A stretch of 64,000 nucleotides of DNA from Odobenus rosmarus divergens (Eukaryota; Chordata; Mammalia; Carnivora; Odobenidae). The stretch's first letter is position 1; each line of letters begins with the position of its first letter. A program made the position numbers and the translations under genes. Under the pieces are notes generated by a model. That model searched no databases. It was not told where the DNA came from and was given only the letters and a program-made list of their open reading frames with translations. Location of the stretch: assembly GCF_000321225.1 (NCBI RefSeq), contig NW_004451402.1, positions 638,234 through 702,233 of the forward strand, given 5' to 3'. Positions 49,704 through 60,305 of this stretch are shown piece after piece.

Positions 49704-50508
49704 NNNNNNNNNNNNNNNNNNNNNNNNNNNNNNNNNNNNNNNNNNNNNNNNNNNNNNNNNNNNNNNNNNNNNNNNNNNNNNNNNNNNNNNNNNNNNNNNN
49801 NNNNNNNNNNNNNNNNNNNNNNNNNNNNNNNNNNNNNNNNNNNNNNNNNNNNNNNNNNNNNNNNNNNNNNNNNNNNNNNNNNNNNNNNNNNNNNNNNNNN
49901 NNNNNNNNNNNNNNNNNNNNNNNNNNNNNNNNNNNNNNNNNNNNNNNNNNNNNNNNNNNNNNNNNNNNNNNNNNNNNNNNNNNNNNNNNNNNNNNNNNNN
50001 NNNNNNNNNNNNNNNNNNNNNNNNNNNNNNNNNNNNNNNNNNNNNNNNNNNNNNNNNNNNNNNNNNNNNNNNNNNNNNNNNNNNNNNNNNNNNNNNNNNN
50101 NNNNNNNNNNNNNNNNNNNNNNNNNNNNNNNNNNNNNNNNNNNNNNNNNNNNNNNNNNNNNNNNNNNNNNNNNNNNNNNNNNNNNNNNNNNNNNNNNNNN
50201 NNNNNNNNNNNNNNNNNNNNNNNNNNNNNNNNNNNNNNNNNNNNNNNNNNNNNNNNNNNNNNNNNNNNNNNNNNNNNNNNNNNNNNNNNNNNNNNNNNNN
50301 NNNNNNNNNNNNNNNNNNNNNNNNNNNNNNNNNNNNNNNNNNNNNNNNNNNNNNNNNNNNNNNNNNNNNNNNNNNNNNNNNNNNNNNNNNNNNNNNNNNN
50401 NNNNNNNNNNNNNNNNNNNNNNNNNNNNNNNNNNNNNNNNNNNNNNNNNNNNNNNNNNNNNNNNNNNNNNNNNNNNNNNNNNNNNNNNNNNNNNNNNNNN
50501 NNNNNNNN
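49704..50508. other. Assembly gap (805 Ns)
   Basis: Unresolved bases. The left side enters the gap in a poly-T run (49691-49703) and the right side leaves it inside an antisense CAN-SINE. The gap therefore contains at least the SINE middle and probably its low-complexity tail. Any ORF crossing it is meaningless. Confidence 0.99.
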
Positions 50509-50599
50509 GGAGCCCGATGCGGGACTTGATCCAGGGACTCCAGGATCATGACCTGAGCCGAAGGCAGTCGCTTAACCAACTGAGCCACCCAGGCGCCCT
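50509..50599 (-). mobile_element. CAN-SINE remnant at the right edge of the gap
   Basis: GGAGCCCGATGCGGGACTTG to TGAGCCACCCAGGCGCCC is the complement of a SINE head half. The poly-T at 49691-49703 on the left side of the gap may be its tail. Confidence 0.92.
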
Positions 50600-50604
50600 A
50601 CATA

Positions 50605-51622
50605 TTTTCGTTTTTTAAAATTTTTTATTTAAATTCAATTTAGTTAACATATAGTGTGTTATTAGTTTCAGAGGTAGAATTTAGTGATTCATCAGTTGCA
50701 TATAACACTCAATGCTCATCACAACAAGTGCCCTCCTTAATGCCCATCACAGAGTTACCCCATCCCCCCACCCTCCTCCCCTCCAGCAACCCTCAGTTTG
50801 TCGTCTATAGTTAAGAGTCTCTTATGATTTGTCTCCCTCACTGATTTCGTCTTATTTTATTTTTTCTTACCTTTCCCTATGTTCATCTGTTTTGTTTCTT
50901 AAATTCCTCATATGAGTGAAATCCTATGGTATTTGTCTTTCTCTGATTGACTTATTTCGCTTAGCATAATTCCCTCTAGTTCCAACCACATTGTTGTAAA
51001 TAGTAAAAGTTCATTTTTTTGATGGCTGAGTAACATTCCATTGTATATATATACCACATCTTCTTTATCTATTCATCTGTCGACGGACATCTGGGCTCCT
51101 TCCATATCTGGGCTCCTTCTATATTTTGACTATTGTGGACATTGCTGCTATAAATATTGGGGTGCATGTGCCCCTTCGAATAACTATGTTTGTATCCTTT
51201 GGATAAATACCTAGTAGTACAATTTCTGGGTCATAGGGTAGCTCTATATTTAACTTTTTGAGGAACATCCATACTGCTTTCCAGAGTGGCTGCACCAGCT
51301 TGCATTCCCACCAACAGTGTGAGAGGGTTACCCTTTCTCCACATCCTCACCAACATCTGTTGTTTCCTGAGTTGTTAATTTTAGCCATTCTAACTGGTGT
51401 GAAGTGGTATCTCATTGTGGTTTTGATTTGTATTTCCCTGATGCCGAGTGATGTTGAGCACTTTTTCATGTGTCTGTTAGCCATTTCTATGTCCTCTTTG
51501 GAGAAATATCTATTCATGGCTTCTACACATTTCTTGACTGGATTTTTTGTTTTTTTGGATGTTGAGTTTGATAAGTTCTCTGTAGATTTTGGATACTAGC
51601 CCTTTATCTGATATCTTTACAT
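50605..51622 (-). mobile_element. Carnivore LINE-1 3' end, 5'-truncated
   Basis: Reads as the complement of a carnivore L1 3'UTR (TTAGTTAACATATAGTGTG, TCATCAGTTGCATATAACAC, CAATGCTCATCACAACAAG) and ORF2 end, stopping near GCCCTTTATCTGATATC. It is less diverged than the L1s at 38-48 kb. A 17-bp tandem duplication sits at 51089-51122. Confidence 0.88.
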
Positions 51623-51639
51623 ATTTTCTTGATGGGCAT

Positions 51640-54600
51640 TGAAGTAGGGTCTATTCCATGTATTTTTATGGAACAAAAAATTATGGAAAAAAATTGTATG
51701 GTAATCCTTGATTGCCTCAAAATAAAATCTATCTATTTATTGACCATGTCTTAAAAACTTAGGCCTTCTTTTCTTCTAATAAATTTTAGGACCTGGTTCT
51801 TTAAAATAATACCGTCTGTGAACAACAAGCTGGAGACTAATACTGTTTCATTATGTCCTATCTCTCAGAACGGACCCAAGAGTAACAGTTGGGAATGGGA
51901 ACTTGGCTCTTCATAGTTATCAGATTATTTTTGATACATTTTGGGTGATTTGTGACTTCAAAGCCTTGCCCCACAATCCGTGATTCTTTAGTCTTATTAC
52001 CAGGGACTCTGGTAAAATGGAAGTAGGGTCTGTGAAATCCCAGCATCTTCCTTCATACAAATTACATGTCTTTTGTACTGCTTTTTACTACTGCTTTTTA
52101 CTAGGAGTTATGCTACAAGATAGTGGTGCATGCAGATTAGCTAATCTTAGATGGCATGACTTAAATTAATTATTCGAAAGTTCACATATTTTGATAATTT
52201 TTCACTTATTTTTACATGATCAACATTATGTAAACCAATCATTGGGCTATGCCCTTCTATGATTTAGCAATAGCAAATATGTTGCAAAAAATAGAGAATT
52301 TTACACCCAATGAAACTTTGAATCTATCTAGTCCTACCACATACCCAATGCAGTGATCCTCTCAATGCTATAACTGATGGGGACACCCAGTGTTAGCTCA
52401 AACACTTCCAGAAGCATTGCTTAAATGAAATTCTCAAAAAACTTTCTAATACTGAGTTAAAACGAATTTGCTTCCACCCATGGCCCTAGTTTTGTTAGAA
52501 TAAGTTAGACTCTTCATTCACCTGATAGGCTTCCCAATAACTATTCTTTCCAATTCTGTTCTTTGGTAGTTTCTTCACACTTCCCTAATATGACTTGGCT
52601 ATAGTGCTAAAAATCACTTCTCTATTCTTTCTCTTTTAGTTAGCTTCAGTCTGACAAATTAACATTTCTCTTAAAATACTGAATAAAATATCATAGATAT
52701 TTAAATGAACAGACCAATGAACTGGACAAATGAAAATAATATTAGTACCACTGCTTCCCTTATTCTAAACCAATTCTGGTCATATCAGTAACTTACAGTT
52801 TTAAATCTAAGACTTGCATTTATTTTTGGCATTGTGTCCCTAAAAATTTAGAAGCTAAAGTTGTCTCTTTTAATGTTGTATGGTGCAGAAATGTAAGAAC
52901 TCAGTTGCTCTAAGAACTTGAGACGATTCAAAGTTTTTCATACAGGAATAATTTATGTATTTGTTGTGTCTGTCTAGAAGCTCTTCCAATGCACCATCAA
53001 CTTCACTTCCTTCATGTCTGGCATCTAAGACATGCATTATATACAATCCACAAAATAACAGATATTGCATGATGATATTGGTTAAAATATTTTACCTTTG
53101 ACAGACTCAGTGCTTATCAAAGCTCACAGACGATACTTAATTGTAATGGAGGAACGAGGTCAGTCTGCAGGATGAGACATGAGGGCCTGTTTGGGAATCC
53201 CTGGGGGCAGGACTCCTGTGTTTCATTTCCATTAAGGACCAAGAAGTTTTAAGAATTTGGTATATTTTCAGGGGAAGGTAAAATAGGGAACATCACCTTG
53301 GCCTGATAGCGAGTGTTTATATTTAGAGCAGAGGAGTGGTTATAAACTTATATTTTGCTTATCTTACTGCATTATTGTTTGTGCTTTTGAGGGGTTGATT
53401 TATACTCCTGGCTTTGATCTTACTGCATTACTTTAAGTAGATTTAAATTGTTTGAGTTCTTTAATTTGCAATCAATATTTCTTTATTTACTTATTTATAT
53501 CCCACTTTATTCCCAAAATGATTCAAGGCAGCTTACAGAAATACCTGCAAGACCAAATAAAATATCAAAATAGCCGAGTGCATCTGAGCAAACAGAATGT
53601 AGAGCTACAAAAACAAGAACAATCCGGATGTGACAGGGTATTGTCAAGATGTGCTGGTGAACCTCAGCCCCTCACTTCAAGGGGAGCCATATTTAATGTC
53701 AGGCTCTCTAGAAGCCAAAACGGCAACATGACTTCAAATTTCATATGACTTAAACAAATTAATTGCTCAGAAAAAAAGAAGGATTATTTCTGAAAGCAGA
53801 GAGAGATTCTTCTTTGGAAAACTTACTCAGTAAAGAAGAACCCACTTGTTTATTCCTCAGGCTAGTCATTTCCACTGAGGAATTTGAAAGCCACACAATC
53901 TTTGCACCTACTGAGCTGGATGCCCTTTTGTGTACTTTTTAGAAGACGCAGTAAGGATGCCTGTGTTGCATACCCCAGGTCTGCACCAAATTTAGTCCCA
54001 GTATGGAAGCTTTCACTTAAATTGAAAACCCTGAGTCCATCTGAAATTAGCCTTCACTGGTCCAGGGATCTTTAGAAAACATACTTCTCTTATTTGTGCG
54101 TACCTTTGATGTATGTGGCTTTCATGTTCAATTACTGTGTTAAACACAGTGGTCTTCCTTTCCAGGGCTTTGTGTAGCAAAAGTTGACTTTCATCCTTCA
54201 GTTAAATCTAATTAAGAAAATCAACTGAAGGAACTTCCCATAAAAGTGAGATGTTATTATGTGCTAATGAAAGGCAGATTGTCTCCTTATTACCCCAGTC
54301 ATAAACACGAGGCTGCATTCCCATCAAAGGGTCTTAATTATCTGTCCCCAGAGTGCTCCCATAATTACGGTATGCTATTCTCAGGTGTCAATGAATGCCC
54401 AAACATGCAGTGTGTGTGCAGAGTACATTCTGCGGGATATTTGACATGACGGTCTTTGTTAAGCTTATCCAACTTTAAAACCCTAAATTGCTCTACTTCT
54501 TTAGAGCAAAACCGTTTCTTGTGTAACCTCCATGTGGAAGGGTCCTTGTTTTTTATATGTATCCAAGATGTTCTTGGGAAAAGTGTTTTAGAGGGAGGAG

Positions 54601-55100
54601 TAGGAGTAAGTGCAACAGGGAGTTCTGCTTACTGTCCCCACTACTGAAGGCTCTTGATGAGGCCAGCAAGTGGGTCTGCTGCTCTCTGCACCAATGTTAA
54701 TGGCATCAGCCTTGCCCTCCTTCACCCCAGCTCTCTCACCAAATGGCTGGCAGTAGGAGAGTCTTTTTTTCCAGGATCCCTCCCACCTAGACAATTTACC
54801 CCAGACCAATGACATCAGACTTTGGTGGTATTTCTTTATGATGAGTCAGCTAGCTCTCAGGGCCATGGCATAGCGTCTGAAACATTAAGGATAGAATTTT
54901 TCTTTCTCTTGGTCACAAATCATTCTCTTGTCCTACCCATTGGTGATGGGCCTTCTAGAGCTGAGCCCTTCAGATGCCCACTGTCTAGCCTCTTACCTTG
55001 CTTTCCTCAGTTCTCCCTTATCTTCTTGCAGAGGGTTATTTTTTAAGTCCTCAATCCAGGCCAACCTCTTTTCAGAGAACTCTCTGCTCTCCCTAAGAGA
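51640..55100. other. Intergenic, AT-rich, mostly unique
   Basis: No supported gene. A short - strand ORF at 52870-53070 and a possible ancient repeat around 53465-53550 (TTTATATCCCACTTTATTCC, CAAGGCAGCTTACAG) are the only things that stand out, and neither can be named. Confidence 0.6.
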
Positions 55101-55101
55101 G

Positions 55102-55412
55102 GTGTGTGTGTGTGTGTGTGTGTGCATTTGTATTTGTATATGTGTGTATTGTGTGTCTGTGTGTGCATCTGTGGGTGTGTGTATCTCTGTGTGCCTGTGT
55201 GTGTCTGTGTGTGCATCTGTATTTGTGTGTGTGTGTATTGTGTCTGTGTGTGCATCTGTATTTGTGTATGTGTGTATGTGTGTGTCTGTGTGTGCATCTG
55301 TATTTGTGTATGTGTATATTGTGTGTCTGTGTGTGCATCTGTATTTGCGTATGTGTGTATTGTATGTCTGTATGTGCATCTGTGGGTGTGTGTGTGTGTG
55401 TCTGTGTTTTGC
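55102..55412. repeat. TG-rich minisatellite with ~41-bp unit
   Basis: Begins with a pure GT run. The motif GCATCTGT (first copy GCATTTGT) then recurs at 55124, 55165, 55213, 55252, 55294, 55335 and 55376, with spacings of 41, 48, 39, 42, 41 and 41. Each unit is GTGTGTCTGTGTGTGCATCT plus a TATTTGTGTATGTGT-type block. Stop-free reading in several frames on both strands is a consequence of the TG/CA composition, not of coding. Confidence 0.93.
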
Positions 55413-56867
55413 ATCACAAAGCTTTTCCTTTGTCTTACTAACCAGTGTCCTGGGCTTTATTAAAGGGGTTGCCTTCTTGGCTGGGTCACAGCTGCGCCCA
55501 AACAGCAGGACAAGGCAGTGGTCCCTAAATGGGTTCAAAACAAGTTAAAAAGAGACCCCTCCAAATCCTCCTCATCTTCTGCAATGGCATGAGCTGGGAC
55601 GGATTCCATCACCGGAAGCAAGCAAGGCACCACAGGATAGAGCAATTTTTCTAAGAGTAGCATCCAACCCTTCTCTGGAGTTGCTTCCAATCCAAGCGTA
55701 ATCCAAATTAGACTCTTTCTTTCTTCCATTCCCTTCCCCCCATAAATGTGTTTCCTCTGTTCATCTTCATACAATTATACTACCTACATATAAATAACAA
55801 GTCACTTAAAAGCCAATCATTTTAAGGAATAACCTTCAAATGTGAAAAAATACTAGAGTTACCAGAATGTTTCTTTCTCTCTAATTCTTATATTATTATT
55901 TTTCAACCTTTTCTGCCAACTATTCAGTATTTGAGATATAACCCATAACATGCCTATGAAGCATTCAGTTGATAGGGACTGAGGGCCTGGCTGCTCAGAG
56001 GTCCACATCTGCACCAAAGTATAGCTGGGGCTCATGGGCAAGTAGCTCCCTCAGTTATCAGTGTGCCCTCTTCCTTAGAATCTCATCTTAACTTTTTCCT
56101 GAGCTGTTTGAGATTACACCATGCCCATCCTTCCCTACACTCCCCCACCCCAACCCCCTACAGGCTCTACTTCCATGCTTGCAATTTTTAAAAATGTTCT
56201 TTAGTATCTGTTGCTTTTGCTACAGAGTGAGCTCCTCCAGGGAACGGAAGGTGCCTGACTTGCCCCTGCTGTGTTCACATCATGGACCTCAGTACTTTGC
56301 AAACATGTTCTAGATGAGGAAGTGAACATTGAGTACATCCTCTGGTTTCCCCACTAACCATAAAGCCTGGCTTCATTAAAAACTGTCCCAGGAAGAATTT
56401 AAAATCATACAATGTTACAAAATTTGAACATAAACAGATTTCATCATAGCTCTGGCAATAAAATTAACAGAACTCTAGCTTCAAAAAATGATCTTTTGAT
56501 TCAATCCAAAATGTTCAGTTCTGTATAGAACATACAGATTTTTTTCCGAAGAGGAATGTTATTCTAATTGTCACTTAAACTATCGTCAGGAGCAAACTTA
56601 ACTGAAAGTACTCCTCTATGTAAAGACATCCAGTGCTTGCCTATTAAGACACAGAAAGGGAAGCCTTTCTTCCAGAGGCAGAAAAAAGAATCTAGTCTGG
56701 GAAAATTACACACAGATAGTCCCAGCAACAAGTGTGAAGATCTATGTCTTTTCTGTTCAATGCCCGGCGAGCAAGGCAGCTGAACCTGGTCTCTGGGCAC
56801 CAAGAGCACCAACGCGGCCGACCTTGACAGGGACCCAGTCCAAGGTAGGGGGCCGCCTCTACTGTAA

Positions 56868-56987
56868 GGCTCCCTGCTTGGCAGGAAGCCTGTTTCTCCC
56901 TCTCCCATTCCCCCTGCTTGTGTTCCCTCTCTCGCTGTGTCTCTTTTTGTCAAATAAACAAATAAAAATCTTTAAAATAAAAAAAGA
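56868..56987 (+). mobile_element. 3' half of a CAN-SINE fused to unrelated sequence
   Basis: GGCTCCCTGCTTGGCAGGAA, CT-rich body, then CAAATAAACAAATAAAAATC and an A-run is the SINE 3' half. The tRNA-like head is absent. It is preceded by ~110 bp of CpG-containing sequence (about 56755-56860) that resembles neither SINE nor surroundings. Confidence 0.85.
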
Positions 56988-57101
56988 AGTAAGATATAGA
57001 AGGTTGTAATTCAGTAAGAGGGTTGATTTGAGAGCTGATTTTGAGTATCTAAAACCCACACTATAGTTTAAACTGTAAGTTGCCTGCTGGTGGATGCTCA
57101 C

Positions 57102-57311
57102 CTAAATCATAGGTGCAGTCTTGGACTAAAAAGTCAAAACCATCAAATTCAAGTTCTAAAGTGATAAATGAGACAGCTTCTAAAGGGTGACTCTGAAAAT
57201 GTAGCTTGAGTAGAACCATGAGATTATTTGTTCGGGTGGATTGCTGCTGTCCCTTCCCACTGAGCCGAAGCAAGATTTTTCCTCGTTTGTCTTCAGGACC
57301 AGCACTGACCC
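57102..57311 (-). other. Exon-like 210-bp open segment with splice signals, unknown gene
   Basis: On the - strand, CTCTCTCCATTTCCAG precedes 57311 and TTTAG|GTGAGC follows 57102: a good acceptor and a good donor. The enclosed 210 bp is a multiple of three, with phase-1 introns on both sides. It is open in that frame for 69 full codons, starting ValSerAlaGlyProGluAsp and ending CysThrTyrAspLeu. Composition is protein-like (alternating hydrophobic and charged residues, LELEFDGFDFLVQDCTYDL), without low complexity. I do not recognise the family and find no partner exons nearby. It could be an orphan exon of a decayed or unannotated gene, or a chance pseudo-exon. The open frame extends past both splice sites (57061-57375). 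Confidence 0.3.
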
Positions 57312-57392
57312 CTGGAAATGGAGAGAGTTCGAGCAAATCATAGCTAATGCAGAAACACTTTCTAGAACCACCCACAAATACCCTGCATCCTC

Positions 57393-57591
57393 GGGGCGCC
57401 TGGGTGGCTCAGTTGGTTAAGCAACTGCCTTCGGCTCAGGTCATGATCCTGGAATCCCGGGATCGAGTCCCACATCGGGCTCCCTGCTCAGCAGGGAGTC
57501 TGCTTCTCCCTCTGACCCTCTTCCCTCTCATGCTCTCTATCTCTCATTCTCTCTCTCAAATAAATAAATAAATAAATAAAATCTTTAAAAA
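57393..57591 (+). mobile_element. Young CAN-SINE, sense, 19-bp target duplication
   Basis: Complete element from GGGGCGCCTGGGTGGCTCAG to the AAATAAATAAATAAATAAAT tail. Flanks ACAAATACCCTGCATCCTC (57374-57392) and ACAAACACCCTGCATCCTC (57592-57610) differ by one base. It is among the youngest insertions in the window. Confidence 0.96.
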
Positions 57592-57947
57592 ACAAACACC
57601 CTGCATCCTCATAACCATCTGTCTGTGGGTATGGGGTCCCAGCATTAAACACAGAGCCCACCAGGTGGAAATTGCCAGCCCCTTTGTCTTTCTGTCCCCA
57701 GTACGCTACTTGGTGGGTAAGGAAGCAAGCAAAGGCAACAAGGAGCCACACAGGGAGTGTCCTTCAAAGGTAATGAGGCCAGTGGGGAGAACAGAAGTGA
57801 GCTGGGGCTGTGTGCCAGGTCAACAGAAGACACCAGGGTCAAGCCTGTGGGAATACTGTGGAGATGTGTGCTATGATCCCGAAGGAGGAACTGAAAACAT
57901 GAGCTCGTGTGACAAGAGAGACCAGAAACATGAGAAATGGAAGGCTT

Positions 57948-58018
57948 TTTTCTTTCTCTTTCTTTCTTCCTTCCTTCCTTCCTTCCTTCCTTCCTTCCTT
58001 CCTTCCTTTCCTTCTTTC
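57948..58018. repeat. (TTCC)n microsatellite
   Basis: TTTCTTTC followed by about ten TTCC units. It sits at the tail side of the next SINE and probably grew from its poly-T tail. Confidence 0.93.
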
Positions 58019-58139
58019 TTAAGTAGGCTCCACACCCAGAATGGAGCCCAGTATGGGGCTTGAACTCACAACTCTGAGGTCAAGACCTGAGCTGAGATCA
58101 AGCGTCAGATGCTTAACCGACGGAGCCACCAGGCACCCT
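58019..58139 (-). mobile_element. CAN-SINE variant, antisense, with expanded tail
   Basis: TTAAGTAGGCTCCACACCCA, GGGGCTTGAACTCACAAC, TGAGATCAAGCGTCAGATG and CCGACGGAGCCACCAGGCACC identify a different CAN-SINE subfamily from the others. The microsatellite at 57948-58018 occupies its tail. Confidence 0.9.
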
Positions 58140-59620
58140 GAAGCTCGGTTTTTAAGTGGGGATAGAGGAGGTCACAGTGGCTGTGTGCCCTGGTGCAGAG
58201 CTGCACTCCTTGGGGAACAGAGGGGTGTGGATGCATCAGCACAAGAACTGAAGTGCCTGGTCCCAGTCCACTGGGGAACGCAGGAGCCTTGGCTGGAGGT
58301 CTCCCTCTTTTCAGTTTTTCCTTTTTTGCTTTTTGATTTTAGCGAATCCTGCTTTTTTTCAAGCAGTTCTAAAGCACCATTGGGGCAAGCGTATCATCCA
58401 AAGTTAGTTGTTCTAGTCCTAGTCATTTGAACTGATCCTGAGGTTCCCAGCTTAGGATCCAGAGGTGGATTGTGAGACATACAAAGTCCTTAAACAATAG
58501 ATCCCCACCTCACCTCCAGCTGAGTCGTCTGCTTCTGTCACCTTTGGACAGTGTCATCCCCGCCTTCATCCCCCACTCCTCCCGACTTCCCCTCCTATCT
58601 GGGGATGGGCTTGGCATTGGCCTGAGCCATCAGTCAGAGCAGGTGGGGCAAACACAGGGCCCGGGCTAGGAAAGCTGGGCTCCCAACCCTGGACTTGCTA
58701 TGTTTTCTTCTGTCCCCAGAGGAAATACTGAAGTCGTTGAAAGAGGGAGGGCTGTGGTCATACCGTGACACTGACACAGCTTCCAGAAGGCTGCAGAGAG
58801 GATGAGGCTTCTACAGAAGTCCGAGTGGTGGCAGGACGACTGACCAGTAAGAACAGGTTGACCAGCAGTCCGGGCCAGAGAAGGGGCCAATGGCAGTAGT
58901 GATGGGGAGCGGCAGGTTCATGCAGGACAGATTAGGAATCAGAGTTCTATAAGATCACGATATTTCTTGGGATTCTGAGTTCTGTAAGATCACTATATTA
59001 AGAATACTTTATATCCTAACTAATACTTCATATCCTACTGCCTCGATGGTCCCAGGACATCTAGTGTCATCATTGGGAGTATCCTCTAAATGCTGTCACC
59101 AAAGATAAGGTCACTTGGAGGCCATGGGGAGGGTGAATGCTTGAGAGGCTCTCAGCCAGGCTGGCAAGCTCTCAACTTCTCCCTGGAGACCAGCACCAGC
59201 AGCTGCATTTAAAGACAATCTCTTGCCACCATGCCTTCTTTAAACCCAGTTGTGTTTGGTTGCCCACTGAGTTTAGGTAGTTAAGGAGATTTACAGGAGA
59301 GAAAAAGCAAAAGGCAAGCACAGAGCTTCACTGTGTGCCCTGTGGTGTCCCTGGAATGCAGGGCCAGCACGTCCCGCTCACCAGCAGAGCATGTGTTTAA
59401 AGGGAATGCCAGCAAAGGCTGGACTCAGTGGCTCTCTTGTGCCCGACTTGCTTAGGCTGGGGAGGATTTGCAGCCCCGAAGCCTGTGGACTCCCAGGCGA
59501 GTCAGCTGTGAGGGATTTCATTGTCCTCTGTGAGCTCAGATAGGATTCTCTGCCCACATTTGAAAAAAAAAAAAAATAACCTGTCCTATAGAAAGAAAAT
59601 GCAAGCAGCAAGAATGATGA
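58140..59620. other. Unique intergenic sequence
   Basis: No supported gene. A 21-bp direct repeat occurs at 58943-58963 and 58978-58998. No repeat family recognised. Confidence 0.6.
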
Positions 59621-59624
59621 TGAT

Positions 59625-59725
59625 GCTGTTTACTGGGTGTCACTACGTGTCAATTCTGGGCTAGGTGCCTCAGAGGTATTTATTATTGGTAAAATTGACA
59701 ACAGCTCCTCAAGATGGGCACTTAG
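59625..59725 (-). repeat. MIR fragment, left part of a split element
   Basis: TTTACTGGGTGTCACTACG, TCTGGGCTAGGTGCC and ATTGACAACAGCTCCTCAAG match the reverse-complement MIR 3' side. The remainder resumes after an inserted repeat at about 60190. Confidence 0.55.
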
Positions 59726-59734
59726 TGGGCTTAT

Positions 59735-60185
59735 CTACTGCGGCTTAGCAAACTATCCCAGAGCTCAGTGGCTTAAAACAACAATTTGTTCTTAGCGTAT
59801 CTCATGATAGTGCAGAAAGGAATTTGGATAGGAGCAGTCAGAGGGCCTTATCTCTGCCTCATGACATCTGGGTACTCAGCTGAAATGGCTCACATGGCTG
59901 GGAGTCAGGAGAGCTGGTAGCTGGCTGGGCACCTCTCCACACACACACAGACTCTCTCCTGGCTCACTCAAGCTTCTTCCCATCATGGTGGCCTCAGGGT
60001 AGTCGTACTGTTCAGGGCTCCAGGAAAGGCAGGAAGTGGAGCTTTCTGGAACAACATCTTTCCTTCCATGTTCTCTTGGTCAGAGCATCCACAGAACATC
60101 TCCCCACCCTGGGTTCAAGGTAGAGGACATTGACTCCACCTCGCCATGGGAGGAGTGTCAGAGATCTGACTGCCATTTTGAATCC
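59735..60185. mobile_element. Ancient interspersed repeat inserted in the MIR
   Basis: TTATCTACTGCGGCTTAGCA, CAGTGGCTTAAAACAACAAT, GGCTCACATGGCTGGGAG and GACATTGACTCCACCTC belong to a widespread mammalian repeat with the hallmark TTAGTGGCTTAAAACAAC. I cannot give its exact name from memory. It separates two halves of one MIR, so it inserted after the MIR. Confidence 0.6.
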
Positions 60186-60189
60186 ACCA

Positions 60190-60305
60190 CAGTATTATTA
60201 TCCCTATTTTATAGACGAGGAAACGGAAGCGCAAAGAAGTGAAATAATTCACATTCTATGAGGAACCCAGCTGAGACTGGAACGTGGGACTGCCTCTAAG
60301 CCTTT
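60190..60305 (-). repeat. MIR fragment, right part of the split element
   Basis: ATTATTATCCCTATTTTATA, GACGAGGAAACGGAAGC and GAACGTGGGACTGCC continue the reverse-complement MIR consensus from the point where 59725 stops. Confidence 0.65.

Noticed and set aside
49610..50588. ORFs of more than 300 codons on both strands
   Set aside because: They consist almost wholly of unresolved bases in the assembly gap.
55102..55412. CRISPR-like regular spacing
   Set aside because: The units are TG-derived, with no distinct spacers, and the DNA is mammalian.
54928..55548. Long overlapping ORFs rich in Cys/Val (+) or His/Thr (-)
   Set aside because: They come from the TG/CA minisatellite, which lacks stop codons in all frames.
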